Positions 29,054 to 41,789 are shown, counted from the stretch's first letter. The stretch: 64,000 nucleotides of DNA from Methylocystis rosea (GCF_003855495.1 NZ_CP034086.1:2021501-2085500), one strand, 5' to 3'. A program made the numbers and translations. Notes: generated by a model from the sequence alone, not told the origin.

Positions 29054-30268
29054 ATGGCGCGGATCGAGATTCTTCCGGTCGACGGCCCTTTGCGCTTTGC
29101 GACCTTCTGCAGGCTCCCACGGCTGCTTTATGCCGGCGCGGAGGGCTTCGCGCCCCCGCTCGACCTCGAGCGCTGGAGCGTCTTCGCGCATAAGCTCAAC
29201 CCGCATTACAAGCTCGTCGAGGAGCAGAAATTTCTCGCCCGACGTGACGGCCAATGGGTCGGCCGCGTCATGGCGCAGATCTATAAGCCCGGCGTCACGC
29301 CGGTCGGCGCCTCCAATGCGCAATTCGGCGCGCTCGACGCAATCGACGACGTCGAGGTCGTGCGCGCGCTGACCCTGGCCGCCGAGGACTGGTTGCGCGC
29401 CAAGGGCGCGGCGCGGATCAACGGACCGTTCTCGCCCTCGGTCAACAAGGAGTGCGGACTTCTTGTCGATGGCTTCGACGCCACGCCGATGTTCTTCATG
29501 CCCTGGCATCCGCCCTATCTCTCGCGCCATCTCGAGGCGCTGGGCTACGAGAAGGCGCAGGACCTCCTGTCCTACCGCTTCGACATTTCGAGCGACGAGA
29601 GCGACAAGCCGGCGCGCATTTCAACGCGGCGCGAGTGGCGCGATCGCTTGAAACTCCGGCCGTTGAACATGAAGGCCTTGAAGCAGGGCGAAACCGCGCT
29701 GATGGCCGAGCTGTTCAACGACGGCTGGAGCGGAAATTGGGGTTTCGTGCCCTTCACCAAGGAAGAATTCGACTCCGACGCCGACGCGCTGCAATATCTC
29801 GTGCCGGCGGATTTCGGCATCGTCGTCGAGCTCGACGGCGTTCCGCAGTCCTTTGCGATCGCGCTTCCCAATCTCAACGAAATTCTCGCCGATCTCGACG
29901 GCCGCCTGTTCCCCTTCGGCTGGGCGCGCGCGTTTCAGCGGTTCCGCTCGCATCAGTTCAAATCGGCGCGGCTGTTGCTGCTTGGCACGCGCAAGACGCT
30001 GCAAAGAAGCGCGACCGGCGGCGCGATCTTCCTGTCGCTGGTCGAAGAGATGCGGCGGCGCCACGCGAAAATCCGCGTTCCGCATCTCGAAGCGGGATGG
30101 GTGTTGGAAAGCAACGCCGACATGCGCCGGCCGATCGAAATGTTCGGCGGCAAGGTCGACAAAATTCATCGCATTTATGAAAAGCGCCTCACGGTCGGCG
30201 GCGGCGACGAGGCGATGCGTATGCGCGACGGCGTCACGGCAACTCAGCTACAGGATGCAACGTCATGA
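29054..30268 (+). CDS. GNAT-like acyltransferase, candidate ceramide synthase
   Basis: A 404-residue soluble protein; ATG 29054 is chosen over an upstream TTG. The C-terminal half has GNAT-like features: RLLLLGTRKTLQRSATGGAI, followed by EAGWVLESNADMRRPIEMFGG and a terminal KIHRIYEKRL, as in YghO-type N-acyltransferase-like proteins. The Caulobacter ceramide synthase bCerS is, to my knowledge, also GNAT-related. Placement between an SPT and a dihydroceramide-desaturase homologue suggests that this protein N-acylates the long-chain base. It overlaps the desaturase start by ATGA, so translation is coupled. Function is inferred mainly from context. Confidence 0.6.
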   Translation: MARIEILPVDGPLRFATFCRLPRLLYAGAEGFAPPLDLERWSVFAHKLNPHYKLVEEQKFLARRDGQWVGRVMAQIYKPGVTPVGASNAQFGALDAIDDVEVVRALTLAAEDWLRAKGAARINGPFSPSVNKECGLLVDGFDATPMFFMPWHPPYLSRHLEALGYEKAQDLLSYRFDISSDESDKPARISTRREWRDRLKLRPLNMKALKQGETALMAELFNDGWSGNWGFVPFTKEEFDSDADALQYLVPADFGIVVELDGVPQSFAIALPNLNEILADLDGRLFPFGWARAFQRFRSHQFKSARLLLLGTRKTLQRSATGGAIFLSLVEEMRRRHAKIRVPHLEAGWVLESNADMRRPIEMFGGKVDKIHRIYEKRLTVGGGDEAMRMRDGVTATQLQDATS

Positions 30269-31260
30269 ACGGCATATCCGTCACCGCCAATGGCGCCGAC
30301 CGCTCGCATGTCGAACGGCGCAAGCTGATCCTCGAAAAATATCCGCAAGTGCGCGAACTTTTCGGCAAGGACCCGGTGACCTTCAAGATCACGGCGGCGA
30401 TTTTCGTCGGGCAGTTTGTCATCGCCGCGATCTTGGGTTCGCTCGGCCTTTCTTACTGGTGGCTGTCGCTCTTGATGGCGATCTGCGTCGGCGCCTTCGC
30501 CAATCACGCCAATTTCGTCATCATCCACGACGCGATCCACAATTGCGTTTTCGAGAGCCCGCTCGCCAATAAATGGACGGCGATCCTCGCCGATCTTCCC
30601 AACGCCTTTCCGACGGCGATGGGCTTTCGCTGCTACCACATCAAGCATCATTCGCATCTCTCGGCCTATGACTATGACGCCGACATTCCGAGCCGCTGGG
30701 AGGTCGAATGGGTCGGCAACAGCGGATGGCGCAAGGCCGCTTGGATCTTCTTCTTCCCGGTCATTCAGCTTGCGCGCCTGTCGCGCCTGAAAGGCACGGT
30801 GCCGATCTGGGGAACCTGGACCTACGTCAATATCGCCGTCATCGCCGTTTTCGATCTTTTCGTGCTCTGGGCCTTTGGGCCGAACGCGCTGCTCTATCTT
30901 TTCTTTTCCTTCTGGTTTTCGGTCGGAGGCATGCATCCGTTGAGCGCGCGCTGGCTGCAGGAGCATTTCGCCTTCGGCCCCGATCAGGGAACGTTCGACT
31001 ATTACGGGCCGCTCAACACGCTCGCGCTCAACATCGGCTATCACAACGAACACCACGACTTTCACGAGATCCCGTGGAACCGATTGCCTCAGCTGAAGGC
31101 GATGGCCCCGGAGTTCTACGATGATCTGCGATGCCATCGCTCCTGGACGGCGCTGCTCGTCACCTTCATTTTCGATCCGACCTATTCACTCGGCACGCGG
31201 TCGGAAAATGTCACGCAGGCGGCGGAGCGCGTAGCGCCTGTCGTCGCGCCGGCGGAGTAA
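30265..31260 (+). CDS. Sphingolipid delta-4 desaturase-like membrane desaturase
   Basis: A 331-residue membrane di-iron desaturase. Three histidine boxes are present: HDAIH (88-92), HIKHH (125-129) and HNEHH (260-264). The N-terminal ERRKLILEKYPQVRELFGKDP, the third-box context YYGPLNTLALNIGYHNEHHDF and the GMHPLSARWLQEHF segment closely follow animal dihydroceramide desaturase DEGS1 (for example YYGPLN...NVGYHNEHHDF). They do not resemble acyl-CoA or acyl-lipid desaturases. Four to five hydrophobic segments place it in the inner membrane. The predicted reaction is insertion of the 4,5-trans double bond (or C4 hydroxylation) in the long-chain base of a ceramide. The start overlaps the upstream stop by four bases. 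Confidence 0.85.
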   Translation: MNGISVTANGADRSHVERRKLILEKYPQVRELFGKDPVTFKITAAIFVGQFVIAAILGSLGLSYWWLSLLMAICVGAFANHANFVIIHDAIHNCVFESPLANKWTAILADLPNAFPTAMGFRCYHIKHHSHLSAYDYDADIPSRWEVEWVGNSGWRKAAWIFFFPVIQLARLSRLKGTVPIWGTWTYVNIAVIAVFDLFVLWAFGPNALLYLFFSFWFSVGGMHPLSARWLQEHFAFGPDQGTFDYYGPLNTLALNIGYHNEHHDFHEIPWNRLPQLKAMAPEFYDDLRCHRSWTALLVTFIFDPTYSLGTRSENVTQAAERVAPVVAPAE

Positions 31261-31263
31261 GTC

Positions 31264-31911
31264 ATGACGCAGGACGTAAGAACGGAAGCGCTCGACGCTT
31301 CGCCCCGCCTCTTCGAGAGCGATCTTCTCGATAAGCTGTCGCGCGTGCACCATTTGACGCCGGTGATCGTCTATTGCCCGATCACTCTCGGCCTGGTGTT
31401 CTATTCGCTCACCTTCAACAGTCTGACGCTCGTCTTATTGGGTCTTGTCGTCGGCTATCTCGGCTGGACGCTGACCGAATATTTCGGCCATCGCTATCTC
31501 TTCCACACCGTGTTCGCGCTGCCGTTCGGGCTTGGACCGCGCTTCCAGTTCCTTATCCACGGCGTGCATCACATCTATCCCAACGACCCGCTGCGGCTCG
31601 TCATGCCGCCGCTGCTCTCGGCGCCGATCATGCTGATCGCGCTCGTCTGCGCCCGCCTGATTTTTGGCCCAACATTCGCGTGGCCGGCGCTGGCCGGCTT
31701 CATCACCGGCTATGTGATCTATGATTGCGTGCACTACTGGACGCATCACGGGCAGCCGAAATCCGACTTCGCCCGCATGGTGAAGCGCCTGCACATGCTG
31801 CATCATTTCCGCGACGCCGAGAAAGGCTTCGGCGTTCACGCGATCTGGTGGGACTATGTGTTCGGCACCGCCTATCGCAAGGACGAGACGCCCGGCACGC
31901 GCGCGGTGTGA
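31264..31911 (+). CDS. Fatty acid 2-hydroxylase-like sterol desaturase-superfamily protein
   Basis: A 215-residue membrane di-iron hydroxylase starting 3 bases after the desaturase stop. Histidine motifs are HRYLFH (76-81), HGVHH (99-103), HYWTHH (157-162) and HMLHH (177-181). The context (HGVHHIYPNDPLRLVMPP; a YDCVHYWTHHG block; HHFRDAEKGFGV; a WDYVFGT end) parallels the catalytic domain of eukaryotic FA2H/Scs7. The N-terminal cytochrome b5 domain of FA2H is absent, so a separate electron donor is needed. The predicted reaction is 2-hydroxylation of the ceramide N-acyl chain. A sterol- or carotenoid-type hydroxylase is less likely given the neighbours. Confidence 0.8.
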   Translation: MTQDVRTEALDASPRLFESDLLDKLSRVHHLTPVIVYCPITLGLVFYSLTFNSLTLVLLGLVVGYLGWTLTEYFGHRYLFHTVFALPFGLGPRFQFLIHGVHHIYPNDPLRLVMPPLLSAPIMLIALVCARLIFGPTFAWPALAGFITGYVIYDCVHYWTHHGQPKSDFARMVKRLHMLHHFRDAEKGFGVHAIWWDYVFGTAYRKDETPGTRAV

Positions 31912-31922
31912 GGGCGCGCACT

Positions 31923-32030
31923 ACCTCCCCCTTGCGGGGAGGTCGATCGCCAAAGGCGATCGGGTGGGGGTAATAGAATTCACCCCACCCGGCTTGCTTC
32001 GCAAGCCACCCTCCCCGTCGAGGGGAGGGA
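31923..32030. repeat. Palindromic repeat (family C), copy 1
   Basis: An intergenic element built from nested hairpins: ACCTCCCCCTTGCGGGGAGGT, then GATCGCC/GGCGATC, CACCCCACCC, GGCTTGC/GCAAGCC, and CCTCCCCGTCGAGGGGAGG. A longer relative is at 52191-52353. It lies between the hydroxylase gene and convergent ligA and may terminate both. Confidence 0.75.
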
Positions 32031-32059
32031 AACGCCCTAACTGCGGCGAGCGCTGAATT

Positions 32060-34788
<2,729 letters not shown>

Positions 34789-34795
34789 CTTCGCC

Positions 34796-37663
34796 CTATG
34801 CCGCTTCCGGCGCGGCGCCGACGAGGCGGCGCGCATCCCGCGCGCTGATCGGGCGCCCAAAGGCGTAGCCCTGCGCGAAGCCGCAGCCGAGCTGATAAAG
34901 CTCGATGGCGTCCTGCTCGGTCTCCGCGCCCTCGGCGACGACGTCCATGCCGAGATCCTGCGCCAGCGCGATGATCGAGCGCAGAATGATGGGGCGCGCG
35001 CCCTTGCCGGACTGCTTGATGAAGGAACGATCGATCTTGATCGTGTCGAAGGGGAAGCGCTGCAAATAGGCGAGCGACGAATAGCCGGCGCCGAAATCGT
35101 CGAGCGACAGCCCCGCGCCGAGTTCCCTGATGCGCGCCAGCATCTGCGCGGCATATTCGGGATTCTCCATCACCAGACTCTCGGTCAGTTCAAGTTTGAG
35201 GCTGCCTTTGGCGATGTCATTGCGCATCAACACGCTTTTGACGTCGCGCAGGAGGTCGTGGCGCAAGAGCTGACGCGACGAGACATTGACGGAGGCGAAA
35301 ATCGGCGGATCGACCGCAAGCGCGCGTTGCCAGGCCGCGAGTTCGCGCGCCGTGCGCTCCAGCGCCAAAAGTCCGAGGTCGATGATCAGCCCCGTCTGCT
35401 CGGCGATGGGCAAGAATTCGGAAGGCTCGAGCCGACCCAAGCGCAGATGGTCCCACCGCAGCAAGGCCTCGAATCCGGCGATGGTGCGATCCTCGAGCCT
35501 GACGATCGGCTGGAAGAAAACCTTGATCTCGCCCCGCTCCAGCGCCCGCCGTAGATCGGCCTCGAGCGTCAGGCGATCGGAGCGCTGCGCACGCATGGCC
35601 GGGCGGAACACTTCGATGCGGTTGCCGCCCGAGCGCTTGGCGTGGCGCATCGCGATTTGGGCGTCTTCCAGCATGTCGCGGGCGCCGGGATGCGTCTGCT
35701 GGTCGTAGAGCGCGATGCCGATCGAGGCGAACAGCGCGATCTCCTGGTCGGTGAAGCGCACCGGAATAGACAGCGCGCGGCGCACCGAATCGGCGATGGA
35801 GATGACGTGGTCGGCGTGCGACTCCGAAACGAGGATGATCGCGAATGTATCGCCTGAAAGTCGCGCCAGCGTGTCTTGTGGCTGCAACAGCCGCGTCAGG
35901 CGATGCGCCACGGTGAGCAGAATGCTGTCGCCCATGGCCATGCCGACCTGCTCATTGATCAGCTTGAAGCGGTCGATGTCGATGACGAGGATCGTCGGGC
36001 GCACGTCCTTTTCCATGCGCGCGAGAATCAGGGCCGCCTCTAGCCGGTCGAAGAACAATTCGCGGTTCGGCAGGCCCGTCAGATTGTCATGCACGGCGTC
36101 GTGCAGCAGCCGTTCCTGGGCGTTGCGCTCGTCGGTGACGTCATTGAGCGTGCCGACGACGCGGATCACCTCGCCGTCGGGACCGACGACAGGCCGCGCC
36201 CGCAGCCGGTAGCAGAGGTAATGGCCGTCCGCCGCGCGCAGGCGAAAGTCCTGATTGATGCGGCCGCGCCGCTGCTCGAGAATGGCGTCGAGACAGGCGC
36301 GATAGCGGTCCTGCTCGAAGGGATGCAGCAGATCGAGCCAGGAGGAGGCGGCGCCCTCGAGCCCGCCGCGGTCGAGTCCGAGCGCCGCTTCCGCCTCCGG
36401 GCTGACATAGATGTGGTCCGACGGAACGTCCCAGTCGAACACGATCTCATTCGCGCCGGTGAGCGCGAGGGCCTTGCGCTCGACGTCGCTGATGGCGCCG
36501 TGCGACAGCCCGCCGGCGGCGAAGGCGTTTTGCATCACCGTGAAACCGATCAGCATCACGATGAGCACCAGACCGCCGACAAGCGCGGGAGAGACAAGAT
36601 CGTTGGTGATCCAGCCGGCGACCGCAAATCCGGCCGTCGCCACCCACACAGCCAGCAGGAACCAGGTCGGGATCAGCATGATGGCCCGATCGAAGCCGTG
36701 CGACGCGAGATAGAGAATCAGCACGAATCCGACGACGGCGGCCGTCGCCAGCGAGATGCGCGCAACGCCAGCGGCGACGGGCGCGTCGAACACCGCAAGA
36801 CCGACGAGGTCCAACAGGATCAGCAGCCACAGGGCGGCGACGTGCCAGGCGCGCACATGCCAGCGGTTGAGGTTCAGATAGGCGAAAAGGAAGACGACGA
36901 GCGTCGCCGACAGAACCGTTTCGGCCCCAGCGCGCCAGATGCGGTTGGCGTTGGCGTCAAAGCCGAAAATCTTGTCCCAAAAGCCGAAATCGATGCACAC
37001 ATAGGCCAGCACCGCCCAGGCGAGCGCCGCCGCCGCCGGGAAAATCACGGCGCCTTTCACCACGAAGACGATGGTCAGAAACAGCGCGAGCAGGCCGGCG
37101 ATGCCGATGACGATGCCCTTATAGAGCGTCAGGCTCGTCACCTTGTCCTTATAGGCGGCTGGCTCCCACAAATAGAGCTGCGGCAGGTTCGGCGTGCGCA
37201 GCTCCGCGACATAGGTGACCGTGGTTCCGGGGTCGAGCGTCAGCCGGAAAACGTCGGCGTCCGAGGCGTCTTCGGCCTCGGGCGGAAAGCCCTGGCTGGC
37301 CGTGATCGCCGAAATGCGCGTCGAGCCGAGATCGGGCCAGATGACGCCCGAGCCCTGCAGGCGGTAATGCGGGGCGACGATCAGGCGCTCGATCTGCTCA
37401 TCCGTGTCGTTGGTGAGCGCGAAAACGATCCAGTTGGGCTGGCTGCCGGCCTCCTTGGCGCCGACCTCGATACGGCGGACGATGCCGTCCGAGCCAGGCG
37501 CGGTCGAGACCTGCAGCCGGTCGCCCTGCGAGGAATGTTTCTCGATGACATTGGTGAGATCGATCGCGCGCGCGCCCTGCGGCACCCGCACCGACTCCAT
37601 GGCGACGGCCTGAGCCGAGAGGATGAACAAAAAGAGCGCAACCAGGTATTTTTTCAGACGCAC
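34796..37663 (-). CDS. Membrane sensor with PAS, degenerate GGDEF and EAL domains (c-di-GMP phosphodiesterase)
   Basis: About 955 residues from a GTG that gives a proper signal peptide ([21 protein letters not shown]). A periplasmic domain (to about residue 175) precedes seven or more membrane segments, reminiscent of 7TMR-DISM sensors, then a PAS domain ([19 protein letters not shown]...). The GGDEF domain has SGDTF near residue 600 instead of GGDEF, so cyclase activity is unlikely. The EAL domain is intact: [38 protein letters not shown] and AEGAET supply the metal- and substrate-binding residues. The protein should hydrolyse cyclic di-GMP in response to an envelope signal. Confidence 0.9.
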   Translation of the reverse strand: MRLKKYLVALFLFILSAQAVAMESVRVPQGARAIDLTNVIEKHSSQGDRLQVSTAPGSDGIVRRIEVGAKEAGSQPNWIVFALTNDTDEQIERLIVAPHYRLQGSGVIWPDLGSTRISAITASQGFPPEAEDASDADVFRLTLDPGTTVTYVAELRTPNLPQLYLWEPAAYKDKVTSLTLYKGIVIGIAGLLALFLTIVFVVKGAVIFPAAAALAWAVLAYVCIDFGFWDKIFGFDANANRIWRAGAETVLSATLVVFLFAYLNLNRWHVRAWHVAALWLLILLDLVGLAVFDAPVAAGVARISLATAAVVGFVLILYLASHGFDRAIMLIPTWFLLAVWVATAGFAVAGWITNDLVSPALVGGLVLIVMLIGFTVMQNAFAAGGLSHGAISDVERKALALTGANEIVFDWDVPSDHIYVSPEAEAALGLDRGGLEGAASSWLDLLHPFEQDRYRACLDAILEQRRGRINQDFRLRAADGHYLCYRLRARPVVGPDGEVIRVVGTLNDVTDERNAQERLLHDAVHDNLTGLPNRELFFDRLEAALILARMEKDVRPTILVIDIDRFKLINEQVGMAMGDSILLTVAHRLTRLLQPQDTLARLSGDTFAIILVSESHADHVISIADSVRRALSIPVRFTDQEIALFASIGIALYDQQTHPGARDMLEDAQIAMRHAKRSGGNRIEVFRPAMRAQRSDRLTLEADLRRALERGEIKVFFQPIVRLEDRTIAGFEALLRWDHLRLGRLEPSEFLPIAEQTGLIIDLGLLALERTARELAAWQRALAVDPPIFASVNVSSRQLLRHDLLRDVKSVLMRNDIAKGSLKLELTESLVMENPEYAAQMLARIRELGAGLSLDDFGAGYSSLAYLQRFPFDTIKIDRSFIKQSGKGARPIILRSIIALAQDLGMDVVAEGAETEQDAIELYQLGCGFAQGYAFGRPISARDARRLVGAAPEAA

Positions 37664-37982
37664 GAATTCTCTTCTCGATGCCGCAGGCTCGGAGAACGCG
37701 CCTGGCGCGGTCGATGCCGGGCGCCAAACGCGTGGGCGGGCTGTCATCGCCAGACTCTGATGGGAAAGTGGTAGAGGCTTCGAGCCCTGCCGGCAAGCCG
37801 ATTCGCCAAGCTTTGCAATAACGGTATGTTCCTTGCGTCGCTGCGCTTCTTGGCCGCGCTTGCGGAGCGCGGACGGCGCCAATATACGCTGCTTGAAGGC
37901 CACCGTCGCTATCTGCAGGCGCATGGCGGTTTTTTTGCGGTGTGCCCACCCGCGAAATTCTGGGAAAACGGGAACGGATTGG
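37664..37982. other. Divergent intergenic region between the EAL gene and ptsP
   Basis: These 319 bases must hold promoters for both divergent genes. The ptsP frame is open upstream of its start but encodes low-complexity Arg-rich sequence unlike PtsP. No operator or RNA element was recognised. Confidence 0.4.
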
Positions 37983-40247
37983 ATGCGAAGCGCTCTCGGC
38001 GGCCCTCGCCTTCTGCTGCGCCGACTCCGCGAAATCAGCGCGGAACCGGTGAGCGCACAGGCGCGGCTCGACAAGATCGTGGTGCAGATCGCCGCGAATA
38101 TGGTCGCCGAGGTTTGTTCCGTTTATGTGCTGCGCGCCGACCAGCGCTTGGAGCTTTACGCCACGGAGGGCCTTAACCGCGAGGCCGTGCATCTCACCAC
38201 GATGCACGCGGGCGAAGGACTTGTCGGCCTGATCGCCAAAAGCGCCGAGCCTCTCGCCCTTTCGGAGGCGCAGGAGCATCCCTCGTTCTCCTACAAGCCG
38301 GAGACGGGCGAAGACGCCTATCACTCCTTCCTCGGCGTGCCGATCCTGCGCGGCGGCAACACGCTCGGCGTGCTCGTCGTGCAGAACAAGGTGCGCCGCG
38401 TTTATTCTGAAGAAGAGATCGAGGCGCTGCAGACGACGGCGATGCTGCTCGCCGAGCTCATCGCTTCGGGCGAATTGCAGGCGATCGAAGACCCGCGCGA
38501 TCTCGCGCTTTATCGCCCGGCGTCGCTGAGAGGCGCGCCGATGGCGGAAGGCGTCGGCCTCGGCCATGTGCTGCTGCACGAGCCGCGCGTCGTCATCAAG
38601 CAGCTCGTCGCCGAGGACATGCCCTCTGAACTCGCGAGGCTCGAACATGCGATCGACGCGATGCGCCAGTCGATCGACGAGCTCGTCGCCCATAGCGACC
38701 GCATCGCCGCCGGCGAGCCGCGCGACGTGCTCGAAACCGTGCGGATGGTCGCCTATGACCGCGGCTGGGTGCGCCGCCTGCGCGAAGCGGTGATGACCGG
38801 GCTGACGGCGGAGGCGGCGGTCGAGCGCGTTCAGAACGACGCGCGCGCCCGCATGCAGCGCCAGACCGATCCCTATCTGCGCGACCGCCTGCACGATCTC
38901 GACGATATCGCCAACCGGCTGCTGCATCAGCTGACCGGTCAGAGCTACGTCGCCGATCGCGACAGCGTGCCGGAAAACGCCATCATCGTCGCGCGCACCA
39001 TGGGGCCGGCGGCGCTTCTCGACTATGACCGCAAGCGGCTGCGCGGCCTCGTGCTGGAGGAAGGCGGGCCGACGAGCCACGTCGCCATTGTCGCGCGCGC
39101 GCTCGGCATCGCCACCGTGGGGCTCGTCGCCGGCCTGATCGACATCGTCGAAACCGGCGATCCGATCATCGTCGACGGCACGACCGGCGAAGTGCATGTC
39201 CGGCCGCAACCCGACGTGCAGAGCGCTTATGCCGAAAAAGCGCGGCTGCGGGCGCGGCGTCAGGAGCAATACGCCAAGCTGCGCGATGTGCCGGCGGTCA
39301 CCAAGGACGGCGTCGAAATCGGGCTGCAGATGAACGCCGGCCTGGCGATCGACATGCCGCATCTGCATGAGACCGGCGCGAATTCGATCGGACTATTCCG
39401 CACCGAGTTGCAATTCATGCTCGCGCCGCGCTTTCCGCGCATGGACGAGCAATATCGCTTCTACAAAGCCGTGCTCGACGCCGCGCCGGATAAGCCGATC
39501 ACGTTTCGCACGCTCGACATCGGCTCCGACAAGATCCTTCCCTATATGGCGAAGATCGAAGAGGAGAACCCGGCGCTCGGTTGGCGCGCCATCCGCATCG
39601 GCCTCGACAGGCCGGGGCTTTTGCGCATGCAGCTGCGCGCGATGCTGAAGGCAGGCGCCCATCGCGATCTGCGCATCATGTTTCCGATGATCGCCAATGT
39701 CGCCGAATTTGACGCAGCGAAAGCGATCGCGCTGCGGGAGCTCGACCACATCACGCATCATCGCCATCCGCCGCCGACGCGATTGGAGCTCGGCGCGATG
39801 GTGGAAGTGCCGTCGCTCCTGTGGGAAATCGATCTTATCGCCGAGCGCGCGGATTTTCTGTCGGTCGGATCGAACGATCTGGTGCAATACATGTACGCGG
39901 CCGACCGCGACAACACGCGCGTTTCGAAGCGCTACGACAATCTCTCGCGGCCGGTGCTGCGCGCGCTCGAGCGCATCGTCACGGCCGGCGCGCGGCACAA
40001 CGCGCCGGTGACGCTCTGCGGCGAGATGGGCGGCCGCCCGCTCGAGGCGCTGGCGCTGCTCGGCATCGGCTACCGCTCGCTGTCGATGGCGGCGTCCGCC
40101 ATCGGTCCGGTCAAATCAATGATCCTCAATCTCAATCTCGAAGAGGCGCAGGTGTATCTCGCCTCGCTGCTCGCGTCCGACGACGGCAGCGCTTCGGTGC
40201 GCGAGCAATTGCGCGATTATGCGATTGCGCGCGGCGTGCCCTTGTAG
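37983..40247 (+). CDS. ptsP: Phosphoenolpyruvate-protein phosphotransferase PtsP (EI-Ntr)
   Basis: A 754-residue protein; ATG 37983 gives the family N-terminus and length. An N-terminal GAF domain (about residues 25-165: [22 protein letters not shown] ... [12 protein letters not shown]) precedes the enzyme I core. That core has the phosphorylated His366 in [16 protein letters not shown] and the PEP-binding barrel ([16 protein letters not shown] [31 protein letters not shown]). It starts the nitrogen-related PTS cascade (EI-Ntr, NPr, EIIA-Ntr), linking glutamine status to regulation. prfA follows 57 bases downstream, the usual alphaproteobacterial order. Confidence 0.96.
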   Translation: MRSALGGPRLLLRRLREISAEPVSAQARLDKIVVQIAANMVAEVCSVYVLRADQRLELYATEGLNREAVHLTTMHAGEGLVGLIAKSAEPLALSEAQEHPSFSYKPETGEDAYHSFLGVPILRGGNTLGVLVVQNKVRRVYSEEEIEALQTTAMLLAELIASGELQAIEDPRDLALYRPASLRGAPMAEGVGLGHVLLHEPRVVIKQLVAEDMPSELARLEHAIDAMRQSIDELVAHSDRIAAGEPRDVLETVRMVAYDRGWVRRLREAVMTGLTAEAAVERVQNDARARMQRQTDPYLRDRLHDLDDIANRLLHQLTGQSYVADRDSVPENAIIVARTMGPAALLDYDRKRLRGLVLEEGGPTSHVAIVARALGIATVGLVAGLIDIVETGDPIIVDGTTGEVHVRPQPDVQSAYAEKARLRARRQEQYAKLRDVPAVTKDGVEIGLQMNAGLAIDMPHLHETGANSIGLFRTELQFMLAPRFPRMDEQYRFYKAVLDAAPDKPITFRTLDIGSDKILPYMAKIEEENPALGWRAIRIGLDRPGLLRMQLRAMLKAGAHRDLRIMFPMIANVAEFDAAKAIALRELDHITHHRHPPPTRLELGAMVEVPSLLWEIDLIAERADFLSVGSNDLVQYMYAADRDNTRVSKRYDNLSRPVLRALERIVTAGARHNAPVTLCGEMGGRPLEALALLGIGYRSLSMAASAIGPVKSMILNLNLEEAQVYLASLLASDDGSASVREQLRDYAIARGVPL

Positions 40248-40304
40248 CGAGCCCCCCTTTCTTCACGCCGTCGCCCTCACCATTGCTCGGGAAGCCCCTC
40301 CCCC

Positions 40305-41375
40305 ATGTTCGCTCAAGACAAGCTCGACCTCATTTTGCGCCGCTACGACGAGATCGGCGACAAGCTCGCGGCCGGCGCCGACGGGCAGGCGTTCGTCGCG
40401 CTCTCGCGCGAACGCGCGACGCTCGACGCGGTCGTCGACAGGATTCGCGTCTATCGCGCGGCGCAGAAGGAATCCGACGATCTTTCCGCCATGCTCGCTG
40501 ACGCCTCGCTCGACGCCGAAATGCGCGTGCTGGCCGAAAGTGAGACGGCGGCCGCGCACGAACGACTCGCTGCGGCGGAAAGCGCGCTGAAACTGGCGCT
40601 TCTGCCGAAGGACGAAGCAGACGAGAAAGGCGTCATTCTCGAAGTGCGCGCCGGCACGGGCGGCGATGAAGCGGCGCTGTTCGCCGGCGATCTCTTCCAC
40701 GCCTATCAAAGATATGCGGCGCTCAAGGGCTGGCGCATGGAGATCGTGTCCGAAAGCCCCGGCCCGCTTGGCGGATTCAAGGAAATCGTCGCCGAGATCA
40801 TCGGTCGCGGCGTCTATGGCCGGCTGAAATTCGAGTCGGGCGTGCATCGCGTCCAGCGCGTGCCGGCGACCGAGACGCAGGGTCGCATCCACACGTCGGC
40901 CGCGACAGTCGCCGTGCTGCCGCAGGCCGAGGACGTCGACGTCGACATCGACGAGAAGGATTTGCAGATCGATACGATGCGCGCGCAAGGCGCCGGCGGC
41001 CAGCACGTCAACAAGACCGAGTCGGCCATCCGCATCACGCATATTCCATCGGGCATCGTGGTGATGATGCAGGAGGAGCGCTCTCAACATCGCAACAGAG
41101 CCAAGGCGATGAACGTTCTTCGCTCGCGTCTCTATGACGCCGAACGACAGCGCCTCGACAATGAACGTTCGGAGGATCGCAAGCAGCAGGTCGGCTCAGG
41201 CGATCGCTCCGAGCGAATCCGCACCTATAATTTTCCGCAGGGACGCGTCACCGATCACCGCATCAATCTCACGCTCTACAAGCTCGACCGCGTGATGGAA
41301 GGCGAGTTCGACGAGATCTTCGACGCGCTGACGACCGATCATCAGCAAAAACTCCTCTCGCAAAGCGAGGCGTAG
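40305..41375 (+). CDS. prfA: Peptide chain release factor 1
   Basis: A 356-residue release factor with the GGQ motif at residues 231-233 ([13 protein letters not shown]), which triggers peptidyl-tRNA hydrolysis. The class-1 RF1 arrangement follows, with a domain containing [21 protein letters not shown] upstream of it. RF1 reads UAA and UAG. Its usual partner prmC, which methylates the GGQ glutamine, is not adjacent but lies 20 kb away at 61214. Confidence 0.97.
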   Translation: MFAQDKLDLILRRYDEIGDKLAAGADGQAFVALSRERATLDAVVDRIRVYRAAQKESDDLSAMLADASLDAEMRVLAESETAAAHERLAAAESALKLALLPKDEADEKGVILEVRAGTGGDEAALFAGDLFHAYQRYAALKGWRMEIVSESPGPLGGFKEIVAEIIGRGVYGRLKFESGVHRVQRVPATETQGRIHTSAATVAVLPQAEDVDVDIDEKDLQIDTMRAQGAGGQHVNKTESAIRITHIPSGIVVMMQEERSQHRNRAKAMNVLRSRLYDAERQRLDNERSEDRKQQVGSGDRSERIRTYNFPQGRVTDHRINLTLYKLDRVMEGEFDEIFDALTTDHQQKLLSQSEA

Positions 41376-41497
41376 ACGCGCGCCGACGAAATGACGTGCG
41401 CATGCGTCCTGTGCGCCGACGCACGAACATCGTTAGAGGCCCTCGCTAGAGTGCGGCTACTCGCCAAATGACGAGTGAGAACGCCGAGGAGAACCTC

Positions 41498-41761
41498 ATG
41501 TCTACGTTGAAAAAGATTGTCTCTACGAGTCTCGCCGCCAGCGTCATGTTGGGGGCGGTCGGGAGCGCCACGCCGGCATTCGCGTGGTCCAAGTGGCACC
41601 ATCACGGCTATGGCTGGGCGCCTTTCGCCGTGGGCGGCGCGCTCGCGTTAGGCGCAGTGGCGGCGGCCGCCGCGAGCGAGCCGGATTGCGGTTACGTTCG
41701 CGAGCCGATCTATAGCCGCTATGGCTATGTCATCGGCTACCGCGCCGTGCCGACGTGCTGA
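41498..41761 (+). CDS. Small secreted hypothetical protein
   Basis: An 87-residue protein started by the ATG after GAGGAGAAC (an earlier in-frame ATG at 41468 lacks a ribosome site). Signal peptide to about residue 29 (ATPAFA). The mature part is a His/Trp segment (WSKWHHHGYGWAP), a Gly/Ala-rich hydrophobic stretch, and a Tyr-rich end (CGYVREPIYSRYGYVIGYRAVPTC) with two cysteines. This is a common small envelope protein type in Rhizobiales, function unknown. Confidence 0.7.
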   Translation: MSTLKKIVSTSLAASVMLGAVGSATPAFAWSKWHHHGYGWAPFAVGGALALGAVAAAAASEPDCGYVREPIYSRYGYVIGYRAVPTC

Positions 41762-41789
41762 TGCGGCCAAGATCCCGTCGTCAGGAAGG

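Noticed and set aside
24008..32030. Palindromic repeats as a CRISPR array
   Set aside because: Copies are dispersed, self-complementary and of varied length, with no regularly spaced repeats and no cas genes.
36089..37774. 561-codon plus-strand frame opposite the sensor phosphodiesterase
   Set aside because: It is Arg/Asp/His-rich without domain similarity and antisense to PAS and membrane segments.
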